A DNA stretch of 64,000 nucleotides from FEN-1219 sp035644475 (GTDB taxonomy: Bacteria; Pseudomonadota; Gammaproteobacteria; Steroidobacterales; Rariloculaceae). The position numbers and the translations under genes are program-made. The DNA lies in assembly GCA_035644475.1 (NCBI GenBank), contig DASQOL010000030.1:1-64000 (forward strand). Reading direction: 5' to 3'. The notes beneath the pieces were generated by a model. That model saw only the letters and a list, made by a program, of their open reading frames with translations, had not been told where the DNA came from and made no database searches. Numbering within the stretch: position 1 is the first letter of the stretch; each line of letters starts with the position of its first letter. Of the stretch, positions 1-9,036 are shown piece by piece.

Positions 1-1200
1 CCCGGGGATGAGCTCGTTCTGCGAGGTGGAATCTACGCGCTCAATACGCGCTTCGCGGTTACTGCCGTCGGAACGTCCGCACAGCCGATCGTCATTCGCG
101 GTAAGGCGGGCGAGACTGCCTTGATCGATATGGCGACGCCGAATCAGAACGTCGTGGAGGTGCAGGGCTCGCGCTACCTGATATTGCGGAATCTGCACTT
201 TCATGGCGGTTCGCACGGCATCCGGCTCATGGAGTCCAACTTCGTCACGATCGAAGACTCGGAAGTCTACGAGACCGGCGACGTCGGAATCTCCGCGAAC
301 TCCGGCGGCACTTACGAAGGTCTGATCATACGGCGCAACAATATCCACCACACGCACGGAACCGGCGAGGGAATGTACCTCGGCTGTAACACCAACGCGT
401 GCCGCGTCATCAACAGCGTAATCGAGTCGAATCACGTCCATCACACGAACGGTGCGGACGTCGAGCAAGGCGACGGAATCGAGCTGAAAGAAGGCAGCGC
501 CGGTAACACGATACGCAACAATGTCGTGCACGACACGAACTATCCGGGAATCCTCACCTACAGCACCGTTGGCAACGGGCCGCCGAATATTATCGAGGGC
601 AACGTGATCTGGCGGTCCAACGACTTCGCTATTCAATCGGCTGCCGACTCGATCATTCGCAACAACATCGTGCTCGGCACGATCGGGTTGCAGCCGCATC
701 AATCCGGCAGCCCCGCGAACCAGGAGGTCGTTCATAACACTGTCGTGAGCGACGGCAACGGTATCGAGGTGCGCGGCGTCACCGGCAGCGTGATAATCGC
801 GAACAACGCGGTGTATTCGGAAACGGGTACGGCCATTCGGTTGATCAGCGGCAACCTCAGCCTGGTAACCCTTGCAGGCAACGTCGGGGTCGGCTCGATC
901 TCTGGAGCGAGCTCGGGTTATGCGAACGGCCACGGAATTGCTGCCGATTTCGTCGCGGCCAATTACAACGGAGCTCCACCGATCGACGTGTTTCCGAAAA
1001 CTGGAAGCGCGCTCATTGGCGCCGCCGCGGCTCAATACGTGACCGCCTTCGACTTCAATGGCAACCCGCGCGACACAGCGGACGTGGGTGCCTACAACTT
1101 TCGGGCGGGCGGAAATCCGGGCTGGATGATCGTCGCCGACTTCAAAGCCAGCATCGGCACCACCATTCCAAATCCTCCAACCGCCCTCGTGGCGCGTTAG
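1..1200 (+). CDS. Right-handed parallel beta-helix repeat protein, 5' truncated by window edge
   Basis: The reading frame is open from base 1, so the gene starts before the window; the first in-frame methionines lie well inside the protein. The visible 399 residues open with PGDELVLRGG and continue into repeated rungs such as NNIHH, SNHVHHTN, NNVVHDTNYPGI and NNIVLGT, the Asn-rich ladder of pectate-lyase-like beta-helix proteins. The C-terminus has a DVGAYNFRAGGNPGW segment and a Pro-rich end. Such proteins are usually exported and bind or cleave polysaccharide. The neighbouring glycosyltransferase, FkbM and SGNH genes fit an exopolysaccharide locus. Enzymatic activity cannot be read from the sequence. 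A shortened relative lies at 7717-8127 on the other strand. Confidence 0.85.
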   Translation, partial: PGDELVLRGGIYALNTRFAVTAVGTSAQPIVIRGKAGETALIDMATPNQNVVEVQGSRYLILRNLHFHGGSHGIRLMESNFVTIEDSEVYETGDVGISANSGGTYEGLIIRRNNIHHTHGTGEGMYLGCNTNACRVINSVIESNHVHHTNGADVEQGDGIELKEGSAGNTIRNNVVHDTNYPGILTYSTVGNGPPNIIEGNVIWRSNDFAIQSAADSIIRNNIVLGTIGLQPHQSGSPANQEVVHNTVVSDGNGIEVRGVTGSVIIANNAVYSETGTAIRLISGNLSLVTLAGNVGVGSISGASSGYANGHGIAADFVAANYNGAPPIDVFPKTGSALIGAAAAQYVTAFDFNGNPRDTADVGAYNFRAGGNPGWMIVADFKASIGTTIPNPPTALVAR

Positions 1201-1377
1201 TCGCCGGCTTCCGGAGATACGTCTCAGCACTCACGTCCACGTTTGCGATAGACTTTCCGTCATCGTGGGCGCAACCTCATTCGCCTGTTTCAGCCATGAC
1301 GCACGCGAAGTGACAGGCGTCCCGTTCAGTCGAACGAGATCAGCCCGATCCAGCGCAGCGAAGGCCCGGTCGGCGGT

Positions 1378-2628
1378 ATGACGATCGGGAACCTCCTGTT
1401 CATCTCATCGCGTTTCTTGTTTCCGGCTGATTCGGGCGGAAAGATCCGGACCGGTCAGATTCTCCGCGGCCTAAAGGGCGGACGCTTCCGAGTCATTCTC
1501 CTTTCGCCTGCGCCCCCCGGACCGATCGACACTCATAGCGGCAACCTCGCCGCGATCTGCGACCGGTTCATCTCTTGGGCCACACCGAGGTCTTCGGGCC
1601 ATGCGGCTCTGCGGGCGATGCGTTTGCTGTCGAGCGTGCCTGTGTCCGTCGCGAGCGATCGCTCCACGAGCGGCAGGCAGACGATCGAAGCCGCAGTTCG
1701 CGAGCTCGAGCCCGCGGTCTTGGTCGTTGACTTCCCGCACGCCGCCGAGCTGCTCACCGCACGTGTGGACACCCCGAGTGTCCTTTTCACACACAACGTC
1801 GAGTCCGAGATCTTCGCTCGACATGCGTCCGTCGCGCGCGGCCTGCGACGACTGTTATGGGAAAACCAATTCCGAAAGATGTGGCGATTCGAGAAACAAA
1901 CGCTGGCCCGCTTCGACCGAGTCGTTGCCGTCTCTGCGCGCGACGAAAAGTTCTTTCGCGAGCAGTATGGCGTCCACAGCGTTCGGGTGATCCCTACTGG
2001 CGTCGATCTCGACTACTTCGACTATCGTCCTCCGCCTCGAGGCCGCGAGATCGTGTTCACCGGCTCGATGGATTGGATGGCGAATCAAGACGGCATCGCG
2101 TTCTTCATGGATGACGTGTGGCCGTTGATAACCGCACGCGTCCCGGAGGCGAAAATGACCGTGGTGGGGCGCGCTCCGCCGTCCGCCCTCGTGCAACGTG
2201 CGGCGGCACGCGGCCTCGCATGGTCGTTCACTGGCTTTGTCGATGACGTGCGCGACTACATTCGGCGCGCGAGCGTCTATGTCATCCCACTCCGGGTCGG
2301 CGGTGGAACGCGCATCAAGGCCTATGAAGCAATGGCGAGTGGTTGTCCCGTCGTCTCTACGACCATCGGTGTGGAGGGTTTGCCGTTGCTAGCCGGCAAG
2401 CACTACCTCCTAGCCGATCAACCGGCAGAGCTGGCCGCACAGATTTGCCAGCTGCTGGATCGCAACGACGAAGCCGTTGCGATAGCAGGCGCGGCCCGAG
2501 CCTTGGTCGAGAGTCAGTTCTCGTTCATGGCCGCGGCGCGGGTGTTCGAGGGCATTTGCGTCGAAGCCGTCGAAACGGGGCGGCGGTCGGCGCTTTCGCC
2601 CGTTCAGCAGCCCGGAATCACGCGATGA
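1378..2628 (+). CDS. Glycosyltransferase family 4 protein
   Basis: The 416-residue protein has the two-domain GT-B layout of GT4 enzymes. The N-terminus, LFISSRFLFPADSGGKIRT, resembles the opening of sugar transferases linked to PEP-CTERM/EpsH-type exopolysaccharide loci. The C-terminal nucleotide-sugar domain carries GGGTRIKAYEAMASGCPVV (about residues 308-326) followed by GVEGLP, the usual E-x7-E-like donor-binding region. It should transfer a sugar from a nucleotide donor to a lipid-linked or polysaccharide acceptor at the cytoplasmic face; donor and acceptor are unknown. Its last 11 bases overlap the end of the convergent dioxygenase gene. The start follows 177 bp of non-coding sequence. 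Confidence 0.85.
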   Translation: MTIGNLLFISSRFLFPADSGGKIRTGQILRGLKGGRFRVILLSPAPPGPIDTHSGNLAAICDRFISWATPRSSGHAALRAMRLLSSVPVSVASDRSTSGRQTIEAAVRELEPAVLVVDFPHAAELLTARVDTPSVLFTHNVESEIFARHASVARGLRRLLWENQFRKMWRFEKQTLARFDRVVAVSARDEKFFREQYGVHSVRVIPTGVDLDYFDYRPPPRGREIVFTGSMDWMANQDGIAFFMDDVWPLITARVPEAKMTVVGRAPPSALVQRAAARGLAWSFTGFVDDVRDYIRRASVYVIPLRVGGGTRIKAYEAMASGCPVVSTTIGVEGLPLLAGKHYLLADQPAELAAQICQLLDRNDEAVAIAGAARALVESQFSFMAAARVFEGICVEAVETGRRSALSPVQQPGITR

Positions 2629-3529
2629 GCAGGCGATTCGTGTAGGCGTCGATGTCGGCGCGCCGCGGAATGGCGACTGGTCGGTACTCGCACTTCAACA
2701 CCGGCAGGATTGAGTAGGTGACTTGGAAGATCAGTCGCCGCCGGGTTTGCGCGACTCGGCCCTTGTGGATGCCCCAAGTGTCTGCGATGAAGGTCGTGCC
2801 TGCAGGGCCCAGGACCCGCTCCACGCTCGACGCTCCGTAACGGGACAGCACTTCCTCGTCCTGATACGGGCTCGACCGTAACCGCCCGGAATGGACGTGC
2901 GAGCCGCGAATGTATTCGTGGGGCCCCGCGCCTTCGTCCACGTCCGTCAGGTAGACGAATAGCTTGAGGAACCGCCAGTCGTCGGGGTCACGATGAAACA
3001 CCTGCACGGTGCAATCGCCCGTCTTCGACGGGAGCGACCAATGCAGACCTACGCCCGAGATCGTAGGCCGACAATCGAGATAGCGCGCGGCGACGTCGAG
3101 CACGTCCTTGCGGTTCATGACGTCGACCAGGTGCGGCGCCCTCAGCACGACGTCGAGCGGGTAGGACGCGCGCCGCACGTCGTCGGGAACGGTATCTATC
3201 GTGAAGACCTTGCCCTTTGGCGAGACGATCGGCTTCTTCTCGAGGAACTTGTAGACGTCGGCGATCTGCGCAGGCGACAGCATCGGCTCCGCCATCGTGC
3301 ATCCTTCCGCGCGCAGCGCCGCAACGACGTCAGGCACGCTCATTCCGCCCGCGGGTGTCACGGCCGCGCGCAACGAGCGCATCGGATGTAGGAGGCCGAC
3401 GGCGCCTGCTGCGAGGCGTGCGACCGTTCGGCGCGCACCTGCTTGCGGCAAAAGGCGCATGCCGTAATAGAACAGCGCCTTGAGGGGGCGAAAACCGGGA
3501 CCTGGAGTCAATCGCGCGGCAGGAATCAT
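2618..3529 (-). CDS. Phytanoyl-CoA dioxygenase (PhyH) family protein
   Basis: This 303-residue protein belongs to the Fe(II)/2-oxoglutarate-dependent PhyH-like family. The iron ligands are visible as H179 and D181 in VFHRDPDDW and H255 in TWGIHKG; the arginines at 263-265 are placed to bind 2-oxoglutarate. SRYG and GPHEYIRGSHVHSG are typical of the jelly-roll core. Family members hydroxylate small molecules or lipid- and sugar-linked substrates, and the substrate here is unknown. It may modify a surface glycan or lipid, since it sits convergent with a GT4 gene and downstream of an FkbM methyltransferase on the same strand. Confidence 0.8.
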   Translation of the reverse strand: MIPAARLTPGPGFRPLKALFYYGMRLLPQAGARRTVARLAAGAVGLLHPMRSLRAAVTPAGGMSVPDVVAALRAEGCTMAEPMLSPAQIADVYKFLEKKPIVSPKGKVFTIDTVPDDVRRASYPLDVVLRAPHLVDVMNRKDVLDVAARYLDCRPTISGVGLHWSLPSKTGDCTVQVFHRDPDDWRFLKLFVYLTDVDEGAGPHEYIRGSHVHSGRLRSSPYQDEEVLSRYGASSVERVLGPAGTTFIADTWGIHKGRVAQTRRRLIFQVTYSILPVLKCEYRPVAIPRRADIDAYTNRLLIA

Positions 3530-3683
3530 AGGCGCCTTTGGAGTGTTTTCTCCGGAGTCTACGCCCGGCCAATTGGCAAGTCATGTCGCCGACGATCTTC
3601 GCTCGCGAGGCAGAGCTGTCCCGCGATCCGTTCGCTGATTATGTCGCTCATGCAACGCGACCGCAGCGATCTGATGTTCGCGA

Positions 3684-4448
3684 TCATTGGATCGGCTTCG
3701 CAACGAAATACCATTCCCGGGCTTCCTTCGAGTCTTTGACGAAACGCTCACGCGCCAGAGGGGGTCGATTGGCTAGAAAGTCGTCCAGCAAGTAGATGCC
3801 GTAGCCCACGTCGTCGAAGTATCCGAACATTTCCTCGGCGCCATAGCCATAGTACGGGGCCGAGTACGGGCTGTGCTCGAACACGACTAACGGCTTGCAG
3901 CGCACGATCGTTTCCTTCGCGCCGCGGAGCACGAGGAGCTCGGCGCCCTCCACGTCGATTTTGATCAGATCGACTTGTGCGGTAAGAAGCTTGTCATCCA
4001 TGCGTGCCGTTTTCACTTCGATCAGCTGGATCTTGTTGTTCTTCGTGAAGTATCGCTGCTCTTTGATGCCGCTCGTGGCCGGATGCGCGATGTTGTAGTG
4101 AAATGTGGTCGTCCCAGCGCGATCGCTCAAGGCATCATCGAATATGGTGACGTTGGCTGAACGCCGGTATTTGCGCCGAAGGAGATCCGCGTTCGCCGGA
4201 ATCGGCTCGAAGAGATAATGAGTGCCGGTCGGACAGTACCGCAGCAGCAAATCCGAAATGTCGCCGACGTTTGCGCCGACGTCGGCACAGTTCCAATGGC
4301 TTTGGGAGTGCGTCCGAATGATCTCCTCGGTCTGCTGATCGTAGCGGCTGGGAGTGTGCCGATTAACCATGTTCCAAACGGCTTTAGCAGGCCGTTCGAG
4401 CGGCGACCCTGCCAAGAGCCAACGGATTCTTTCCTTGAGTGCTGCCAT
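3684..4448 (-). CDS. FkbM family methyltransferase
   Basis: The 254-residue protein has the SAM-binding motif DVGANVGD at residues 56-63, the FkbM signature IDVEGAELLVLRGA at about 164-177, and VFEHS near residue 190. FkbM proteins are SAM-dependent O-methyltransferases that act on polysaccharides, glycopeptides or polyketides. The flanking glycosyltransferase and hydrolase make a sugar substrate plausible, but this is inferred. Stretches of the gene are noticeably more AT-rich than the housekeeping genes around it, as often seen for surface-polysaccharide genes. It lies 154 bp upstream of the PhyH gene on the same strand and could be co-transcribed with it. Confidence 0.85.
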   Translation of the reverse strand: MAALKERIRWLLAGSPLERPAKAVWNMVNRHTPSRYDQQTEEIIRTHSQSHWNCADVGANVGDISDLLLRYCPTGTHYLFEPIPANADLLRRKYRRSANVTIFDDALSDRAGTTTFHYNIAHPATSGIKEQRYFTKNNKIQLIEVKTARMDDKLLTAQVDLIKIDVEGAELLVLRGAKETIVRCKPLVVFEHSPYSAPYYGYGAEEMFGYFDDVGYGIYLLDDFLANRPPLARERFVKDSKEAREWYFVAKPIQ

Positions 4449-4877
4449 GGGCGGATATTAAATCTACGAACGTGATCAGTTCCACGATTCGACGCACACT
4501 CCTTCGCGTCGGCTGTCGATGATCTGAACGAGTTCAGAGCGCATCTCACACGGAAAGGCCCGGTTCGTTGGTCGATCCCTGAGTCGTCTGGTTACCGTCG
4601 CCGCTCCAAGGTCGTGTTGCCGTGCCCTGCCCATCGACGACGACGTAGCGCAGGTTGGTGATCGCCACCCCTGGAGATCGAGGTGTCAACTGTCGTCGGA
4701 AATCTTTACAGTTGTCTTTCATTTCCTGGCATTCGGCGCTGCCTCGCGCCGCCGCCGGATCTCCGGCTAGTCGCCACAACCGGACGGGCCCGATGGTCTA
4801 GCTAGGACCGCCGGGCTTTGCGCTGCTTCGCCTATGTCCAGTAGGCTTGGCCTTCCCGAGACCGCCTACGGCAGCCG
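4449..4877. other. Intergenic region between FkbM gene and gltX
   Basis: The 429 bp between divergent genes should hold the promoters of both. I saw no convincing sigma-70 pair. A 77-codon minus-strand frame (4546-4779) has no recognisable domain and no good ribosome binding site, so I do not call it a gene. A short stretch near 4785-4830 looks like the D-arm part of a tRNA-Glu but lacks a matching acceptor stem. Confidence 0.5.
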
Positions 4878-6302
4878 ATGACCATCCGCACTCGCTTCGC
4901 CCCGAGCCCCACGGGTTATTTACACATCGGCGGAGTTCGCACGGCTCTATACTCGTGGTTGTTCGCCCGTCACCACGGCGGGCAATTCCTGCTTCGGATC
5001 GAGGACACCGATCGGGAGCGCTCGACGCAGCCGGCGATCGACGCGATTTTGCAGGGGATCGCCTGGGTCCATCTCGAGCCGGACGCGCCGCCGATCTACC
5101 AAACGCAGCGGTTAGCGCGCTACGCCGAGGTCGCCGATCGGCTGCTCGCGGAGGGCAAGGCGTATCACTGCTTCTGCTCCCGCGAGGAGCTCGACGCGAT
5201 GCGTGCGGAGGCGGTAGCGGCCGGCCGCAAGCCGCGGTATGACGGACGCTGCCGCGAGGGTGCGCCGCCGCGCCCGGGCGTGTCGCCGGCCGTGCGGTTC
5301 AAGAACCCGACATCCGGCGAAGTCGTCGTCGATGATCTCGTGAAGGGCAGGATCGTTTTCGACAACACCGAGCTCGACGATCTCATCATTCGCCGCTCCG
5401 ACGGCACGCCAATCTACAACTTCGCGGTGGTCGTCGACGACGCGGACATGGGCATCACGCATGTAATCCGCGGGGACGATCACGTCAACAACACGCCGCG
5501 GCAGATCAATCTGCTGCGCGCGCTCGGAGTGCAGCCTCCTGCCTACGCGCACTTGCCGATGATCCACGGACCTGACGGCGCGAAGCTGTCGAAACGTCAC
5601 GGCGCCGTGAACATGCTCGAATACCGCGAACACGGATTTCTTCCCGAGGCGCTGCTCAACTACCTAGCGCGGCTCGGCTGGTCTCACGGGGATCAGGAGA
5701 TCTTCACGCTCGACGAGATGGTAAAGTTGTTCGATCTGAGCGCCGTGAGCCGATCTGCCGCGAGCTTCGATCCGAAGAAGCTGCTGTGGGTGAACCAACA
5801 GCACATGCTCGAGGCGGGCGCGGAGCGGCTCGCGCCGCTGCTGCGCGAGCAGCTCGAGCGACGCCAGCTCGATCCGGCGGGCGGACCACCGCTCGAGCAG
5901 GTAGTCATGGCATTGCGCGAGCGGAGTCAGACGCTCGGCGAGATGGCGGAACGCGCGCGCTGTTACTTTGCGGACTACGAGGATTTCGACGCCGCCGCGG
6001 CGAAGGCCCATCTCACCGCGGCGTCCCGTCCCGTCTTACTGGACCTTCGCGAGCGCCTCGCCGGCCTCGAGGACTGGACGGAGGCATCCGGACAGGCGGG
6101 CGTGGAAGCGACCGCATCGACGCTCGGAATCAAGCTCGGCAAGGTCGCGCAGCCGTTGCGTGTCGCGGTGACCGGGCAGGCGGCCTCTCCGGGGATCGGC
6201 ACGACGCTCGTGCTCGTCGGCAAGAATCGGACGTTGCAGCGCATCGATCGCGCGATCGCGCACATCGACGCGCGGCCGACAGCGGCGGCCGCCGCCGTGT
6301 AA
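4878..6302 (+). CDS. gltX: Glutamyl-tRNA synthetase
   Basis: Attaches glutamate to tRNA-Glu in the cytoplasm using ATP. The class I signature is present as PSPTGYLHIGG (residues 9-19, HIGH-type motif at 16-19), and the second catalytic loop as KLSKR from K236. Cys98, Cys100, Tyr121 and Cys125 fall at the positions of the zinc site in the E. coli enzyme. The 474-residue length matches the discriminating bacterial GluRS (471 in E. coli). The ATG start places the HIGH motif at the usual distance from the N-terminus. It is a single gene flanked by polysaccharide-type genes. Confidence 0.97.
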   Translation: MTIRTRFAPSPTGYLHIGGVRTALYSWLFARHHGGQFLLRIEDTDRERSTQPAIDAILQGIAWVHLEPDAPPIYQTQRLARYAEVADRLLAEGKAYHCFCSREELDAMRAEAVAAGRKPRYDGRCREGAPPRPGVSPAVRFKNPTSGEVVVDDLVKGRIVFDNTELDDLIIRRSDGTPIYNFAVVVDDADMGITHVIRGDDHVNNTPRQINLLRALGVQPPAYAHLPMIHGPDGAKLSKRHGAVNMLEYREHGFLPEALLNYLARLGWSHGDQEIFTLDEMVKLFDLSAVSRSAASFDPKKLLWVNQQHMLEAGAERLAPLLREQLERRQLDPAGGPPLEQVVMALRERSQTLGEMAERARCYFADYEDFDAAAAKAHLTAASRPVLLDLRERLAGLEDWTEASGQAGVEATASTLGIKLGKVAQPLRVAVTGQAASPGIGTTLVLVGKNRTLQRIDRAIAHIDARPTAAAAAV

Positions 6303-6386
6303 TACGCGGGCGCGCAGCAGGGCCGCCCGCTTGCGGCGCAGCCGGGCGATCGTGAGAATGACACGTCCGCGCCCAGGGGGGAGGGG

Positions 6387-7607
6387 ATGCCCACATTCCG
6401 AGAGCTTCGGCTCCAACTGCTGATCGTCGGTTTTTCGGTCGCGAGCATCTCGGCAGCCGAAATCGGGCTGCGCCTTGTATTCCCCGATAAGATTCCGCCA
6501 ACGGTCGACTACGAATTCCTCGTACCCGATGCGACGCTGAGTTATCGGATCGCACCCTCGACCGCGGGGACCTTCCTACGTGACGACGAGAACGGAACTC
6601 GTATCCACTGGACCAACAACCGTTTGGGCTATCGCGGGGATGAGTTGCTCGTCGACGGCACGCCGCGCGTCGTCGTTCTTGGCGATTCCAACGTCCAAGC
6701 GGTGTTCTCGGCTCTCGAGGACACGTTTCCCGAGCAACTAGAGAAGAATCTGATCGCCGAGCTCGGCAGTAGTGTCGAAGTCGTCAACGCGGGCGTCGTG
6801 GGTTACGGGCCGGACCACTATCTGCTACGGATGATGCTCGACTTGGAGTCGCTGCATCCGGACGCGCTCGTGATCAACGTGTTCGCCGACAACGATCTCG
6901 GCGACGTGCTACGTCACCGCCTTTTCGATCTGCGCGACGGGGAGCTAGTCCCACGCAAGGATCGTTTCATTCTGACGCCGTGGTCCTTCCCGCAGCGGGT
7001 TCAGCGTTTCGCGGGAACACGCTTGCTGACCAAGGTGGCAAACAAAATTATCGCGCCCTTACTGCCCCGGCCCGACGGCGAGCCGCGAACGGATGGGCGC
7101 ACCGATCGCATCGGCGCGCTAGAGGAACTCACGGCGCTGGAATCTCGCAACTATGGCACTCCGGGCTCCGAGATCCTGCTCGTCGACCATTACGATATCG
7201 ATGTCGCCGTGAACCCGAATGGCGAATCGGCCCGTTTAAAGGTACAGCTGATGCGAGCCCTGGCCGCCGAGATTACGAAACGCGCAGCGCGTGCGGGAAC
7301 ACCCTTGCTAGTCGTCGTCGAGCCGTCGCGTGTCGATCTCACGATGGCCGACTCGGTGAACTACGCGGCGCTGACCGAGCGATATCCGGAATACGACCGG
7401 CGCCGTCTCAGCAGCACGATAGCCACGATTTTCGCCGAGCAGGGGGCTGACGTCGTGAATCTCTATGACGTCTTCTTGGCCAACGATGCCGACACTCTCT
7501 ACTTCGCGGGCGCCGACAGTCATTGGAACGATCACGGCCAGCAGGTGGCAGCGCGCGCTGTGGCACCGCGCGTCGCGGAATTCCTACGGCAGAAGCACCG
7601 GCACTAA
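6387..7607 (+). CDS. Membrane-anchored SGNH/GDSL-type hydrolase
   Basis: The 406-residue protein begins with a hydrophobic segment (about residues 9-30) that should anchor it in the inner membrane with the rest in the periplasm. The catalytic block I is GDSN (99-102, Ser101) and the C-terminal Asp-His pair is in GADSHWND (Asp377, His379), like AlgX/DltD-type and other polysaccharide-modifying SGNH proteins. GVVGYGPDHYLL may provide the oxyanion-hole glycine block. A likely role is adding or removing acetyl groups on an exported polysaccharide, inferred from the nearby glycosyltransferase and beta-helix genes. A GGGAGGGG ribosome binding site precedes the ATG. Confidence 0.75.
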   Translation: MPTFRELRLQLLIVGFSVASISAAEIGLRLVFPDKIPPTVDYEFLVPDATLSYRIAPSTAGTFLRDDENGTRIHWTNNRLGYRGDELLVDGTPRVVVLGDSNVQAVFSALEDTFPEQLEKNLIAELGSSVEVVNAGVVGYGPDHYLLRMMLDLESLHPDALVINVFADNDLGDVLRHRLFDLRDGELVPRKDRFILTPWSFPQRVQRFAGTRLLTKVANKIIAPLLPRPDGEPRTDGRTDRIGALEELTALESRNYGTPGSEILLVDHYDIDVAVNPNGESARLKVQLMRALAAEITKRAARAGTPLLVVVEPSRVDLTMADSVNYAALTERYPEYDRRRLSSTIATIFAEQGADVVNLYDVFLANDADTLYFAGADSHWNDHGQQVAARAVAPRVAEFLRQKHRH

Positions 7608-7716
7608 CGGTGCGTAACGGCGGCACGCGGACAGACCGCGTAGCCCGGCCATGGGCCCCCGGCTGGGTTCGTGCCGATTGCTTGATCCGCAATACGCGAT
7701 GCCGCCGCAGCAGATC

Positions 7717-8127
7717 TCAGTTCGCGTTCAGTGCCGTAGGCGGGATCGGGGTAGCGGGAGGTCTGTAGCCGCCTTTGAGCGATGCGGCGATGCTCCAACC
7801 CGGATTGCCGCCGGCCTGGAACTTGTACGCGCCGACGTCGCGCGCTCCGTTGCGCGGCGTTCCGAATCACGATCGGCTGGTCAGCCGTGCCGAACGCCGT
7901 GGTCAGGAACCGAGAGTCGAAGGAATAGGTGCCCCCGCGCGGCACGAGCTCATCGCCCGGCCGGAGCGCTGCGATCGCGGCACGCACATCGGCGCCCGGG
8001 CCGATCTCGACGGTGGTTCGCCCCGGCGAATGGCGGCAAACCGAGCAACCAACGCCGCGGCGGCTCGCCGTGGGGCTCGCGGCAACATTCCGGAATCGGC
8101 TGGTGGCGTGCGTCGCCGGGTGAGTCA
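7717..8127 (-). pseudogene. Internally deleted remnant of a beta-helix protein gene
   Basis: Read on the minus strand, the first part gives VRAAIAALRPGDELVPRGG and continues through QPIVIRNA. This matches the PGDELVLRGG...QPIVIRG start of the beta-helix gene at window position 1. Just after that, near 7845-7865, the reading frame shifts by one and encodes DVGAYKFQAGGNPGW, matching the DVGAYNFRAGGNPGW close to the C-terminus of the same gene, and ends at TGA 7717-7719. The whole beta-helix middle (roughly 300 residues) is missing. The two halves are out of frame, so no full product can be made. The 5' end has no clear start codon. Confidence 0.8.
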
Positions 8128-8128
8128 G

Positions 8129-8968
8129 TCAGTCGCTCAACGAGCTCCGCACACTCCGCAACTCGTCGGCATACTCCTCCATCACTCCGAGCGCCCGATC
8201 CCCGGCCGCGACGCCGAGCCGCCGCAGGGCAGGGTAGTGCGTCGTGTCTTGCCGATTGCTCGACAGCAACTTCGCCGCAATCAACACGTCCGTAAGCGTC
8301 ACGTCCCCATCGAGCTCGAGCTCGAGCTCATCCTGATGCTCCACCGCGCTCTGCAGCGCCTCGGGCAGTCCCCAACTCTCGAGGATCGCCTTGCCGATCG
8401 AAGCGTGCCAACTATTCACCACCTCGCGGAACTCGGCTTCTGAAAGCTCCTCAGCCTCCTTCGACCGCATGATGATGTACAGCCGCCCGAGCACGTGCAG
8501 CAACCCGGTGAGCAGCGCCTGATCGGGATTCAGCCGCGTGCAGCGCTTCGCGATTACGAAGCACGCGGACGCGATCTCGAGGCTCTCCTTCCAGGCGTTC
8601 TCGAGCTCCTTCTGCGCCGCCGGCGTATAGGTGTCCTTGCGCCGCAGTTGCCGCATGGCGAACGCGACCGCGACGCTGCGAACCATGTTGAAGCCCATGC
8701 GGCTCACGGCCTTGCGCAGATCGGTGACGTCCTGATCCATGCGCCGGAATTCGGCCGAGTTCGCGATCTTGAGCAGCCGCGCCGCGAGCGCGGGCTCCGA
8801 GCTCAGGATCCTCACGATGTCGTCGGTGTTCGTGTCCGGCGATTGCAACGCCCGCTGGATGCGCAGCACGGCTTCGGGAAAGCCCGGCAGCTCCATGTGC
8901 TGGTCGCGCAAGTCCTGCGCGAGACGCTCGACGAAGCCAAACCCGACGGCGTTGGCCGAAGTTGACAT
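8129..8968 (-). CDS. HDOD domain protein
   Basis: The 279-residue protein is almost entirely one HDOD domain, a catalytically dead relative of HD phosphohydrolases found in signalling proteins. Recognisable parts are LPGFPEAVLRIQRALQ, RILSSEPALAARLLKIANSA and the LLTGLLHVLGRLYI helix. Stand-alone HDOD proteins usually act as partners in c-di-GMP, two-component or chemotaxis-like pathways. I chose the ATG at 8968 because GGAGAGGA lies just upstream; a start at 9046 would add 26 residues and overlap the divergent mobA start. No partner gene is adjacent. Confidence 0.85.
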   Translation of the reverse strand: MSTSANAVGFGFVERLAQDLRDQHMELPGFPEAVLRIQRALQSPDTNTDDIVRILSSEPALAARLLKIANSAEFRRMDQDVTDLRKAVSRMGFNMVRSVAVAFAMRQLRRKDTYTPAAQKELENAWKESLEIASACFVIAKRCTRLNPDQALLTGLLHVLGRLYIIMRSKEAEELSEAEFREVVNSWHASIGKAILESWGLPEALQSAVEHQDELELELDGDVTLTDVLIAAKLLSSNRQDTTHYPALRRLGVAAGDRALGVMEEYADELRSVRSSLSD

Positions 8969-9036
8969 AACGGTCCTCTCCAAAAGCGGCGATCGCTTTG
9001 CCAATATCGGCTCGAATTGGAATACCTTAATCAGGG

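Noticed and set aside
4546..4779. 77-codon minus-strand frame
   Set aside because: No recognisable domain, no ribosome binding site and composition unlike a protein; treated as non-coding.
4785..4830. tRNA-Glu-like stretch upstream of gltX
   Set aside because: It resembles a D-arm (GGTCTAGCTAGGAC) but no matching acceptor or T-arm could be found within tRNA length.
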